A stretch of DNA of 64,000 nucleotides from Cannabis sativa (Eukaryota; Streptophyta; Magnoliopsida; Rosales; Cannabaceae), in the NCBI RefSeq assembly GCF_029168945.1, contig NC_083602.1, positions 26,213,323 through 26,277,322 on the forward strand, in the 5' to 3' direction. Shown piece by piece: positions 1 to 11,104 of the stretch. Numbering within the stretch: position 1 is the stretch's first letter; every line of letters starts with the position of its first letter. The position numbers and the translations under genes are program-made. The notes beneath the pieces are model-generated. The model worked only from the letters and a program-made list of their open reading frames with translations, was not told where the DNA came from and made no database searches.

Positions 1-11
1 GGGTAGTACCA

Positions 12-1314
12 GTGGAACGCCTGGCAGAGCCAAGCATCAAAGTAAAAGAGGCCATAATAACGGTTGGGCAAGAACCCAGCTGGATGGTCCCCATCATAGA
101 ATACATAACGAAAGGTGAGTTGCCCCAAGAAAGGGAACTATCTCGAAAGATTCAGTATCAGGCTCATCGTTATGTAATGATGGATCAAATTCTCTACCGA
201 AGAGGACTCAGGATGCCTTATTTAAGGTGTGTATCGGACCCTGAAGCTAGGCAAATTATGTTAGAGGTCCACGAAGGGTTCTGTGGAGATCATACAGGAG
301 GACCTAGTCTCAAAGAAAATATTGAGACAGGGATACTTCTGGCGAACAATGAAAAAAGATTGTATAGACTACGTCCAAAAGTGTGATTCGTGCCAAAGGC
401 TCGCGAACATACCGAGAGCTCCTCCCAATGAAATTACCCTGATTACTAGTCCCTGGCCCTTCGCGGTTATGGGAATAGATCTTATTGGGTCCCTGCCAAC
501 AGGAAGGGGAGGAGTAAAGTATGCAATAGTAGCAGTAGACTACTTCACCAAATGGACGGAGGCTGAGCCCATGAAGACTATAACTGCTAAAAAAGCACTA
601 GACTTTGTTATCAAAAACGTAGTGTGTCGATATGGCTTGCCTCACAAAATAGTCTCTGACAATGGAAAGCAATTTGATTGCGAAGAATTTACTGACTTCT
701 GCAACCAACACGGAGTAGTAAAAATCTTCTTCGCCGTGGTAAGGCCGCAAACAAACGGACAAGCAGAAGCAGTCAATAAAATCCTAAAGGTTACCCTGAA
801 GAAAAAGTTGCTGGCCTACAAAAACAACTGGCCCAAAGAGTTGCCAAGAGTGTTATGGGCCTACCCGACGACCCCCAGAACCACGACCGGCCACTCGCCT
901 TTCTCAATGGCGTACGGTTGTGAAGCGATGGTCCCGGTAGAAACGTTATTCCCGTCCCACAGGAGAACGACTTACGATCCAGTTACAAATCAAGCTTTAC
1001 TTCAAGAAGCTCTGGATCAAGTTGAAGAGCTCCAGGATGAGTCACAAATACGGATGGCAGCTTATCAAAAGAAGGTGACCAAATATTTTAACTCCAAAGT
1101 TAAAAATAGAAAATTTTCTATTGGGGATATGGTCTTAAGAAGAGTCTTCCCAGCCACCGAGGAACCCGGAGTGGGGGTACTTGGGCCAAATTGGGAAGGA
1201 CCATATGAAATCGAGGATGAAATCGGTTCAGGCACTTATAAGCTAAAAAGGATGGACGGAACCATTGTGCCAAGGGCCTGGAACGCCGATCACCTCAGAA
1301 AATATTACCAATAG
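12..1314 (+). pseudogene. Ty3/gypsy integrase (C-terminal pol), frameshifted
   Basis: Integrase end of a gypsy polyprotein; in an active element it inserts the cDNA into host DNA. The first frame carries the first half of the HHCC zinc-binding region (HEGFCGDHTGG); the frame then changes near 300-312, and the second frame continues with KILRQGYFWRTMKKD and the CDSC half of the zinc motif. The catalytic core follows: Asp in GIDLIG, Asp in SDNGKQF and Glu in NGQAEAVNK, so the DDE residues are present. The C-terminus has EGPYEIEDEIGSGTYKL, a GPY/F-type module, and stops at 1314 after HLRKYYQ. Reverse transcriptase and RNase H would lie left of the window. The frame change breaks the polyprotein. 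I am sure of the family and of the lesion, less of its exact base. Confidence 0.9.
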
Positions 1315-1815
1315 TCCAAAAGTGTAACTTAGGCTTTGTTTAAAGGGTTTGTACCGTCTAAGTGTATGCTGCCTCTATATTTTAAATAAAATTGAGTGCC
1401 TTAAAAACAAAGTTTCTATGCCACTCAGGGGATACTAAGGCACACCACACGGACAGACAAAAAACAGGCCAAGTAAAACATCCTGACCCAAAGGGCAGGT
1501 CAAAAAAAAAAAAGTATGCACAAAAAAGAAAAAAGCATATATATAAACATCCTGACCCAAAGGGCAGGTCCAAAAGAAAGATATGTGCATAAAAAAGAGC
1601 ATATATATATATATAAAAATCCTAGCCCTAAGGGCAGGTAAAAAAATAATAATTATAAATATATACAAAGGGCACGGGGACAAGCCTTAACCAATGTTTC
1701 CTCTTAGAAAGAAAAACAACTATATAAATAAAAATTGTCTTAGATATAAGAGAATTGGCTGTAAATAAAAAAAAAAAAAAGAGATAAGAAAAATCTGGGT
1801 TGAATTCATAACGGC
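1315..1815 (+). repeat. Non-coding spacer with three imperfect tandem repeats
   Basis: This is the stretch between the integrase stop and the end of the antisense ORF. Three copies of a roughly 22-bp unit reading cctgacccaaagggcagg lie at about 1479-1501, 1549-1570 and 1619-1640, separated by A-rich runs with cat/ata repeats, so the period is close to 70 bp. The third copy has diverged (cctagccctaagggcagg). No coding sequence is supported; the short ORFs here are low-complexity. The repeats lie just downstream of the antisense gene, so they could be part of its 3' UTR. Confidence 0.7.
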
Positions 1816-4800
1816 CTAGTCAATTCGAGGAGGAAGGCGAGGACCAATGCGCGCCTCCAGCATGGCGTCGAGCTTCTTCTTCTTCTCCCGAAATTTAGCA
1901 ATCATCTCCGCGGGTTTGGGGTAGAAGTCGAGCTTGATATTCTGGCCATTTTTTGACCAGGCCATGTAAACGCCATCGTCGAAGCGCTTGATGCACCGGC
2001 TGCAAAAGACGGGAGAAAGGAGCTCATCTTTCCTAGCCTTCTCCAAGGCTTGGTCTTTGAAGTCCTTGAGCTCCTTCAGCTCCACGACCAAGTTTGCCCT
2101 AGACTCCAAGTCCGCCTGGTGCACTTCCTCTAACGACTTCACCTTGGCGGCCATTTCATCTAAGGCTTCCCTAGCCTCCCAGAGCTCGCGTCTGGCCTTG
2201 GCGACAGCCTCGCCCTCCGCCCTCAGCTCCTCCTGGTGCTTGGCCTCCAGCTTGTCCCTTCGAAGGCCTCCTCCAGGATCATCGCCTCCGCTTGGGCTTC
2301 CCTCCGCCTGGCCTCTTCCTCGAACTTGGCCTTGGAAAGGGCCTCCTGTCGCTCAGCATCCTCTTGGTACGTGCGCCTTTCAACAGACAGATCCTGCAGG
2401 GTCTTCATGACTTCGTCTATGCCCCCAAATTCAGACAAGACGAAGCCATGGTTGATTAGGTTCTTGTAAAGGCGGCCGGCCTCGGCAGCAAGCTGGAAAA
2501 GGATTCAAGAGTGAGTAAAGTCCTTAAGAAAAATAATGAGGTAAAAAGTAAACTACGAAATACTTACCACAGTCAAGGAGTGGCTGAGATCCTGAACTTG
2601 AAAGACAGAGTTCAAGGATGCACAAGCAGCGAACCGCTTGGGCGCACACCGGGTTAGCTGAGACACAAACTCGCCGGTCATCTCCGCGGCAAAAGGAGCC
2701 AAGGTGGGCTCGAGGAAACGATTGAACCAATCCGACAGGGGGTCCAAGTTTAGATCCCACAGGTTCTGGTAGTTCTGATCGTTAAGGGTATTTTGCATTT
2801 CATCTCGCAAAACCCTCCTCAAAGCCTCCACATCGGCATGCCCCCGGGAGTACTCGTCCATGGCGTAGTTATGTTTGGCTATCTGGAGCTCCTGCCTCGC
2901 CTCATCTCCGGGAACCGGAGTCAGCACTATGTTGGGAGGCACTGTATATTCCTCCGCCTCAGAAGGGATCCCAGAATCAAGGCTAGGGGCCGGAGTGTCC
3001 ACTCTCCACTGCCGTTTAGGCACCTCCTCGGCTACCATCTTGCTGTTGCGCTTGCAGATCAGAGCAACCTCTTGCTCTTCTTCACCTTCTTCAACTTCCT
3101 CGGGAAGATCCCATTGCTCTTGTTGACCTTCTTTAGCTTCCTCAGGAAGCGCCTCCTCCTCATCCACTTAGTCAATAGTGTATGGAGGGGCACTGGAAGA
3201 AGCTTTCATGGGAGTGGCCACTTGGGAAGAAGTTAGAGGAAGGGGAGCGTCAGGAGTGTGAGCTCCGGCAAGGGTGGCCAAAATTGCATCCATGGAGTTA
3301 GCTGTTACAACAAAAGAAAAGAGTCAAGTGTTAGAATCTATGAAAGCAGTAAACACTCAAAAAAGCAATCAAGCTAGTCCTACCCTAACTCTCTAATTCG
3401 GCCCTAGCAAAGTTCCAAATCTTAATGTTGGTTGCATCATCCCCGAGATAGCTGTCCAAAGGCTGGAACCAGCTAGAAGAAAGATAGGCCGAAGGGTCCA
3501 AGGGAACGGGCTTTGGAGGTCCAGAACCCATCCGGGACCGACCTAGGAAATCTCCTAAGTTGGAAAAATAATAATCCTTGGCATGATCTCCCCACCGGGT
3601 CGAGGGCATCCTAAACCTAAGGAGACGTTCATCAAACCCTACAGGCATAAGGCTGGCATATTCGCTAACAGAAGGGATGTAATGTACTGCTAAAGGAGAC
3701 TTACCGGAGCCGGAAGTACTGGCGTCAGGAGCCTCTGTATTCGGCACCTGAACAGAAGGCTTTGGCCTAGGAGCCCTCCTCTCAACCGGGCTCCCAATGC
3801 GAAGGGACCTCCTGGCAATCGCTTGGCCTCTCCTCTCCACCGGGCTCCCAATGCGAAGGGGCCTGCCGGAAGCCGCCTGGGCCTTAGTATAAGCCTTCTC
3901 CTGGGCCTTCCGGTAGAGATACTCCTGGTACTTGTTCTCCGCGGTGGCAATAACCTCATCCCGGAAGGTCTTCTCCGCGGCCGAAACCCTCACGTTCGGG
4001 CAGATAACCTTAGAAAGGTTGGAGTCCTCCACCGATTGATGCGCCAGGAACAGCTTGGCCTTCCGGCAGTTCTCCGTCGTGAACAAGCCCCCGACATCGA
4101 GATCTGCCCTGTCATAAGTCGCAAAGACCTGAGCCCGCTGAAGAAAGATCTGAGTAGGCGTGGTTCGCTCGTATGGAGGAACCCTGACCCACTCCGTGAG
4201 AAGCTCCGGGTGCTCCACAGCTCGGAACCCGGAGGAGAAGAAAAAGCGATGGCGATATTCCTTGACATGGGTTTGCCGATTGTAAGGGACCACACCATCA
4301 TTCGAAGGGTGGGCCCGGAAACCATAAAAACCGTCTTTAAGTTTGTCCCCGTTTTTGGGGACAGAAATAAGTTCGTAAAAGTACAAAATCTCCGCCGGAC
4401 TGGGAGAGCCCCATCCCCGGGCGGAGTAAAAAATAAATAAGCCTAAAAGCAGGCAGTAAGCTTGGGGAATTAGTTGGTATGGCGCAAGGCCGACAAATAC
4501 AAGAAAGTTAATAAAATAATCTTGAAGGGGAAGCATGGCCCAGGACATCAGATGCGTCTGGCTCCAAGCCCTGAAGCCTCTGTAGTTATGGTTAGGTGTC
4601 TCCACATCTCGGGGCGGCCGGTGGTACGTCCCGGACGTCGCGGGCTTGATTCCAGCCACCTCCACAATGTTCTCCAACTGGTGAGGGCAAGTCAAGGTGG
4701 AGTGAAGCTCAGCCGCCTCCCATCCCGTAGCACAAGGTTTGTACCCCTCCTGGGCAACGGGACCCAGCTTGACGTCTTCTACGGTGGCCAGACACTTACC

Positions 4801-4836
4801 CCCCTTATTGGAAGATTTTGAGCCGGATGCAGACAT
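1816..4836 (-). pseudogene. Antisense ORF of Tat/Retand element (Transposase_28-like), spliced and damaged
   Basis: A gene of unknown function carried antisense in Tat-type elements. I place the start at 4836 (MSASGSKSSN) because upstream codons look unrelated. Exon 1 is 4836-3390; a phase-1 junction joins exon 2 at 3301 (acceptor after a pyrimidine run, gtaacag). Exon 2 ends at 2568 before a perfect gtaagt donor, and exon 3 starts at 2492 (ttttccag) and ends with the stop at 1816. The N-terminal half, around LPLQDYFINFLVFVGLAP and RHRFFFSSGF, resembles the family called putative gypsy type transposon. The C-terminal half is charged and coiled-coil-like (EEEARRREAQAEA, ELKELKDFKDQALEKA). Lesions: an in-frame TAA at 3168-3170 in exon 2 and a frameshift near 2260 in exon 3. 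Length is about 950 codons. The exon-1 donor (gttagg) is weak, so that junction is the least certain. Confidence 0.7.
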
Positions 4837-5501
4837 TTTTGATTCTGAAAAAGAGTTAAAATTCCAGCAATTAGGCCCCATACCAAACCCTAAATCAAAA
4901 AAGGGAATGGGGGTCCCCTAACCGCTGGAAAGAGGCCCCCTCCGGACATCTGTCAACAAGAAAGCCTTAGAAGGATTTCCTGGACAAAAGTCGGGTGCAA
5001 AGATCTCACAGATGGTGACATTGCGCATAAAAGAAAAAGAAAGAGGAAGGGCAGAAAATCGAGAAAACCGAAGTCTTCTCTATGCCCTTGAAGGCCATCA
5101 CACGAAGAGTGTATGGTCCTTTACAAAATATAACAACAGTGCGTAACAAGAGTAACCCTAACCCCAGAGAAGGGAAATCTAGACGTATTACGTGAAAACT
5201 CAAGGGAATACATTCCCAAAAACTTCAAATACCAAACCCAGAAAAACAAACAGATAGTTAAGCATGCCATAAACACAAATAGTAAAGTGAGGGATGCGAG
5301 AAACTTACATGAAGTGTTAGAACTGGGGGTTTGCTGTTGATCAAACAAAGAAATGTAGACTGACAGTAATGAGCGAAGGTTAGCAAAGAAATCTGTAAAG
5401 TGTTTGAAGGTTTTCTGGTCTGAGGATTTCTTTCTCTCTGGAAAACTCGAAGAAAGTTGGCGAAAAAAGGAAAGTAACCAAATGAAGGAAAGGTAGTGGC
5501 T

Positions 5502-5507
5502 TTTATA
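5502..5507 (-). promoter_or_regulatory. TATA box for the antisense ORF
   Basis: On the minus strand the sequence reads CCTATAAAAG, a strong plant TATA box, about 670 bp upstream of the antisense start codon. A pyrimidine-rich stretch follows downstream. The placement suggests the antisense ORF has its own promoter inside the element, separate from the LTR promoter. The 5' leader between here and 4836 could contain an intron (a gtaagt donor lies near 5310, minus strand), which I cannot confirm. Confidence 0.55.
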
Positions 5508-5825
5508 GGCCAAAGTGCATGAGGAACAGGCGCTATCACCTACCAATCGGACGGCTAGGGAGGCGCACGATTCGAATTCCCAAGAATCAACGGTTGGATT
5601 GGTTCGTAATTAAGGCGGTGGAAACGTTTGAGTATCTGTCTGACACCATTAATGCGCCGTATCAATAAATGGGCATGAAACGAATCGACGTTTGCGAAAA
5701 GTGAATCACGGCATTAATGGTGATCATTAAATGCCCCTTCACGCGCCCAAAGCACGTGCCAGGAAACCGAGGAGTCAACCAGAACCACTTGAACAAGCCC
5801 TGTTTTATTTTTTAAATAAACAAGG

Positions 5826-5838
5826 CTTCGGGGGTAAA
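5826..5838 (+). other. Polypurine tract of the Retand-like element
   Basis: The sequence cttcgggggtaaa directly precedes the 3' LTR. It is the expected place for the plus-strand primer site, although it is short and interrupted by pyrimidines. Confidence 0.5.
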
Positions 5839-6585
5839 TGTTGCCCCTGATTTTGCCCAATATACATGGACCAACCGAACAGGGACACGTGGATCAAAAC
5901 ATCTTAAATACTTGAATTATTTGCTAAGTAGAATGAAAGAAGGCAGCATCCGGGACATGCCTCCCGGAGAAGGCATTCGGAGCCCCCTACGGTCCCGAAA
6001 GCCTAAGTAACATTAAAGCATCTCCGTGAGGTGTCAGGCTTCCCCTGAGCAGCCATTTTGCATTTAATGCCGCATTGGAGGAAGCGTGTTGGGACTACTA
6101 CACGCAATAAAGTCTGACGGCACAACCCCCAATTTGCACGTGCGAAGTAATGATCATTTAAGTCTATTGACGGCTACACTGTGAAGAGTCACGTCAGTCA
6201 AAAGACAATAAGGACATTCCACATAAAAGCCTTACAGCACCTAGGGATTTGACCATGCATTACTCATGGTATATTCATTGGCAATACCCATCTTTATGGA
6301 TATTTACAGAGACACATGTACAATAATCCTTGGGATCACCCCACCAAAAACACTATAAATACCCCCTCAAAGCTCATTAAAGGGGGTCGAGAATTTTGGG
6401 TTGCATAAGTGCAAGAAGAGTAAATACTCACCAAGAACATTCTCTGTATTTAATACACTCATAAACACACAAACTCGTGGACTAAGGCTCATTAACGCCA
6501 TAACCACGTAAAAATCCTTCTCTTAACTTCTTACAGTTCTCTAATCTTATATTATTTTATTGGTTGCCGAAAACCTCGGTCAACA
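5839..6585 (+). repeat. 3' LTR of the Retand-like element
   Basis: The LTR runs from TGTTG to CAACA (747 bp), perfect short inverted ends. A TATA box (TATAAAT) at 6354-6360 is followed by the expected R/U5 region. Upstream lies the polypurine tract, downstream the presumed TSD ataac. The matching 5' LTR is outside the window, so LTR divergence cannot be measured here. Confidence 0.85.
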
Positions 6586-7880
6586 ATAACCATCTAGATT
6601 CTTTCTGAAGCTTAATTTAAATTTTTCATTAAATATTCCTATTTAAGTTGATATTTAGTTATCTATAACTAATCAGCTTAAATCTGAATATCTTTTGGAT
6701 TTAAAATTTCAAAATTAAGTTGAGGAATTTTAGGAATTGGTTATTAAGATTCTTTAGATATTTTTTTAAGTTGATATTTTTTAAATATTAACTTAAAATG
6801 GAATATTTTCAAATTAAGTGGTTATAACTTAATTTCAAATTTAATTAAATCTAATTTGAAAGATATTTAAGTTGATTTTTAAGATTCTTCTAAAACAACT
6901 TAAACAAGATATTTTTTCAAATTTTGTGGAAAAGATACTTAGTCAAATAAGATATTTTCTAGATAGTTATTTCTAGACTACTTATTATTTCTAATATTAA
7001 ATAGGAAAATATTATACATTGTGAAATTAATTATTTAAATAATTAATTTTGGTACAATTTATTTTAAGTATATTTTTTCCTAGTATTAAACTAGAGATTA
7101 ATAATTAAGCCTTCTTTACACTTAATTATTTATTTCTTGAATTTAATACATTTAATTAAATTGAAAAATTAAATATCTAAAATGATTTTCATCATAATAC
7201 TTAAATATTTCTTTTTCATGACATTTAATTAAATAGAAAATTATTTTAGTTGAAATTTATTTTTTCAACTAAATTTAAATAATTTTCAAAATATATATTT
7301 TTTTTTCTTTATTTTATTAATCAATTTTCGAAATTGCATTTAATAATGCAAGGTGATTTTGAATTTATCTTGAAAAATAGATTAAGTTGTAAATTAATTA
7401 TTTATTTTAATTAATTCTTGGACCAACTTAAATCAATGATTTTTTCATTTATTAATTAATTTAAAATAAACGAATTAAAGTATATTATTAGAAATTGAAT
7501 TAATTAGTCAAAGAAAAATCTAGATAGGTGATATTTTTGCTTGAAGTATTTTTCTAAGTAATTATTCTTTAAGTATTTCGAAAAAACATAAAGTTTTTAT
7601 ACTTTCTTTTTCAAATTACAATAAATATATTCTCACGAAAATTTATTTTGAGTTGCAAATTAATCTAAATTAATACAACTTAAATATTTTCTTAATATTT
7701 ATATATCAAAATTACTACTGAGATGGAAATAATTCAACTTATTTAAATCAACATCTAAGTATAATTTTATGAATATTAAATTAAATTTTAATTTAGAATT
7801 TTAATTCTAAATTCGATATTTAATGAATATATTTTATTATAAATAATAATGAAAATACATTTTAAAATAATGAGCTTTAT
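6586..7880 (+). other. AT-rich leader region of copia A
   Basis: A very AT-rich, non-coding block with many short words such as ttaagttgat. Stretches like ctgaagcttaat and attaagttgaggaatt recur in the same order, inverted, at 25600-25860 in copia B, so this is element leader and not host intergenic DNA. No ORF of note. Confidence 0.65.
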
Positions 7881-7883
7881 TAT

Positions 7884-8290
7884 TATTAGAATATTCGATC
7901 TCCATTGTTTGTCTTACAATAGTTAAATGTTTTCAATATAACCTCGAGACGCTAGACTTCGTCCCCCTTATGGATGGTTATTTGTTGAACGCATTTAACA
8001 CCGTAAGATCTCATTTGATAAGTGTTTTGTAAGTTTTCGTCTCTATTAGACTCTCCCCTACGGTGACTTCTTACAGATAAACTTATAAAACATGAAACAA
8101 TGGTGGAAGCTCATAAAATGATAATAACCTTGACTCTCGCCTACCGGGACAACGTTGGATTCCTATTTTGATCGAATTAAAGGTTGCTAGAATGGTTTGC
8201 ATTTTAGATGAGCTGACAACTCTATTCAGTGAATGATACTTTGACTCTCGCCTACCGGGACATTGTATCAGTTTGTTGGAAACCTTGGAA
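7884..8290 (+). repeat. Conserved leader block of Angela-like copia, inverted relative to 16625-16960
   Basis: The block carries the phrase gactctcgcctaccggga twice (about 8131 and 8241) and the phrase gggg-acttcgtc region near 7950. The same block is found inverted, split between 16625-16960 and 25205-25270, where the Athila-like element cut it. A diverged third version of the phrase lies near 8625. Its role is unknown to me; it lies between the leader and the gag-pol region and has no open frame. Confidence 0.7.
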
Positions 8291-9149
8291 ATTATTTAGG
8301 ATTGTATGTTTTAGTATCTTCACTTGTCATTCCTACTTGCTATATGTTTAATAATTTATAAATTGTGTATGAATTTATATTGAACCATGTTATTTTCTGT
8401 TATTAAATTGTAGTTTAATTTTGAATCTTCATTGTTGGTCTAACTTGGTTTGTTTATATAATGAGATAAATCCCTAATGGATTTTCACCATTAGACATAC
8501 ATAATAGTGTTAGATCTCGAAAGATAAATATTGTATATGCAACATCTAGCTGTTCATCAAATGATGACACCTTAGACTAGTATTTTTACAATATGAAACA
8601 AGAAGATTATATAAATAAGATTACTTTGACTCTCGCTAATCAAAGCATCGTTGGATTCTTATTTATAAACGAAATTATCCTAATTTCCTCTTAGCTTATT
8701 CATTTAAAATTAGCTCTATAACATATCATTGGATGAATGGTCTATATATCATTTAATGTCATTCTATTTTCTTTTAAGAAATTAAACGACACTTTTGATT
8801 ATATTCCTGAAATTCTATCCCAAAATGATATAAATCCTCAATCTTAGAAATCTCCTACTTGTATGGCAAATCAAACTTAGAGTTAAATTAGCAGTGGTGG
8901 TCCAAGATAGAATTACTCATTATATTTGGTATAAATTTAAGTCTTTGACTTTAATTTTAGATTCCAAACAGAAATTTTCTTATATTTCTATTTCCTGAAT
9001 ACAATATAGTTACACTTTCACAAGTGTTTAATATCCATCTTCTATTAATGGATTCAATACTGTATATTAAAGTATGGAATATGAGTTTAGTATTCTGTGA
9101 CCAGGATCCACTTGCAATATTCTAAGAACTCTTTATTACTATACCTAAG

Positions 9150-10900
9150 TCATCAAAAAGACACAACCACATTTTTTTAATCTATGGCACTTGTATCTTG
9201 TTCATAGAGGTTTTGACAAGATCAATCTCTGCAAAGAGTTTATATGCCTATATCCACTGAAAGTTGTTCATCTCATTCGTAGATGGATGCACATTCAAGG
9301 TGGATATGAGTTTTTTGTTGTATTCTTAAAACGAACACTCTAGATTATACCTTATGCAAAGAAATTTGAAATGTTTGAAAATTTTCATAAATTTCTAGCA
9401 ATGGTTAAAACCATTAAGGTAAGTGGTTAAAGATCTTGCGAACTTATAGGGGTGGAGAAATAGTTAGTAGATATGCAGTTCAAAGATCATTAAATTGATT
9501 TTTGAATTATATCCAAACTTACCTCCCCAGAAATTTCGATTTGCATATTGATGATTAGTTACTAGTTGTTGCCTAAGACCTTCTATGGTAATACAATTTC
9601 AGAATGATGTAATGGTTGTATACTTAATGTAAATCATTACTAGATTCATCGATGACCTAATCAAAATCTTAAGAAAAGCTAGAACTGTTAACAATGGTTT
9701 GCATGTTTGTTAGCTATTCTAAGTGATTAGGGGTGGACCATCCCATAGTCATTAGATAAGAAAGTGTTTGTTTAAACAAATACTACTTTTCTAAGATAAT
9801 GACTAAGTCTGAAAATAAAGTAGAAAATAAAGGAGATATTTTTTCTTGATTCCAAAAGTGTTCTATCATCTTATTTGACATATGATGATCCCACTGCCTA
9901 TGTTGTCTTGTCACAACCGAAGAGGTCAATACCATTTAGTTTTCTTAGACATAATTCACGGTACCTTGTCGTAATGGGAGAGTTTCTAGAAACTCACCTT
10001 CTTATGACTTGGAAAACACTAGTGATTAAAATCCATTGTGAGTTTAAACAAGTAATGGATTGTCAAGGTAAGAAACTAAGAAGAAAAGCCAATAGAACTA
10101 TGGTTTAATCCATTCACATGGAGTAACCTAAACTTTCTATTACAAGGACATAAAAGGAAATTTTGTGTATAAGTCTATTCAATGGACTTAACAAGACTTC
10201 CTGTTCCTAGTATTATAGGTTTGAGTTTATCTAAACCTATGGCTTATGGTATACGTGGTAATTACTTACTCTAATGCAAGCAACTTACTTTAGTAAGATG
10301 CTGAAGCATTTTCTTTCTAATGGCAATCTATAAAAGCTTCTCGACTTCTAGGCATAGATTTTATTTATCTAAGGAAAAGTCTCAACTATTCTAGAAAAGA
10401 TAAAGCCATGAAAGAATTTCTTATATAAACAGTGAGAGGTCTCAGATATGCTTTAGTATGCCTTAGACCAGACACCTGCTGTTGAGTGGGAGTAATGAGT
10501 AGGTATCAGATTAATCCAGGAGAAGAACATTGGAAGACAATCAAGTAAATCTTAAGATTAAGAAGAGGAACTATATGTTAGTCAATAAGGGTGTATTTAA
10601 AACTCTTAGACTACACCACATCAGATTTCGAGATTTGCCTTTGTGCTAGAAAATCTTTCTGATAAGATGGTGATTACTCTGGGGGTGGAATAGTGATTTT
10701 GGAGAAGTGTAAAAACCTATCTGAAGTCTCTAGGTCTACCAGGAAGGGACTCAATGTTAAAGTTGCAGGAAAGGTACTTATTCAGTCTAAGGAAAGTTCT
10801 ATACATTTTTGGCACAATTCCAAATTGCCTAAACTACTAGTGTTATTTCCTGACTAACCAAAAGTAGTTGCCAAAAGTATAGAATCCAGTATCCCAAAAA
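9150..10900 (+). pseudogene. Copia A pol relic (GAG-pre-integrase, integrase, RT/RNase H)
   Basis: Translation by eye shows shattered but ordered copia motifs. Near 9170-9240 an LWHL...HRGFDKINL-type GAG-pre-integrase segment is visible. Near 9300-9540 a GGYEFF/KKFEMFENF integrase segment follows. Near 10425-10690 a VRGLRYA...RPDTC region matches the copia RT/RNase H connection (normally a RYA...RPDI pattern), and then a DKMVITLGVE-like piece. Stops and frame changes occur every few dozen codons, so nothing functional remains. An isolated 77-codon ORF at 9875 is a chance opening inside the relic. Confidence 0.75.
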
Positions 10901-11104
10901 GAGTAGACATATAGAGAGAGGAATTTCACATTATCAATGATTTTGTGATTAAAGGAAGAGTAATGGTGGAGAAATGGTTGTGTTTAATTCAACCTTTCAG
11001 ATCCTATTACGAGGAGTTTACTACTACTACACTTGATTTGTATATCAAGGTGTTGAGATTATTTAAAACGCACTTTTTGTTTTATATTAGTGCAAGTGGG
11101 AGTT

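Larger units (their letters stand above)
1..6585 (+). mobile_element. Ty3/gypsy Tat (Retand-like) retrotransposon, 3' part
   Basis: The left window edge cuts this element. In order it shows the end of pol (integrase), a non-coding stretch with tandem repeats, a long spliced ORF on the opposite strand, a purine-rich tract and a 3' LTR. An antisense ORF between integrase and the 3' LTR is a known trait of Tat/Retand-type Ty3/gypsy elements. The integrase tail has a GPY-type motif and no chromodomain, which agrees with Tat. The flank after the LTR, ataac, is the expected TSD: the related copia B carries this word once in the corresponding place (around 25850, minus strand), so the element seems to have inserted into copia A. 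The other TSD copy would lie left of the window. Several coding lesions show it is no longer autonomous. Confidence 0.85.

Noticed and set aside
2793..3236. Plus-strand ORFs between 1988 and 4921
   Set aside because: They are shadows of the antisense ORF, whose frames carry the conserved family pattern and splice sites.
9875..10108. 77-codon ORF as a gene
   Set aside because: It lies in the decayed copia A pol relic and shows no own start context or conserved motif.
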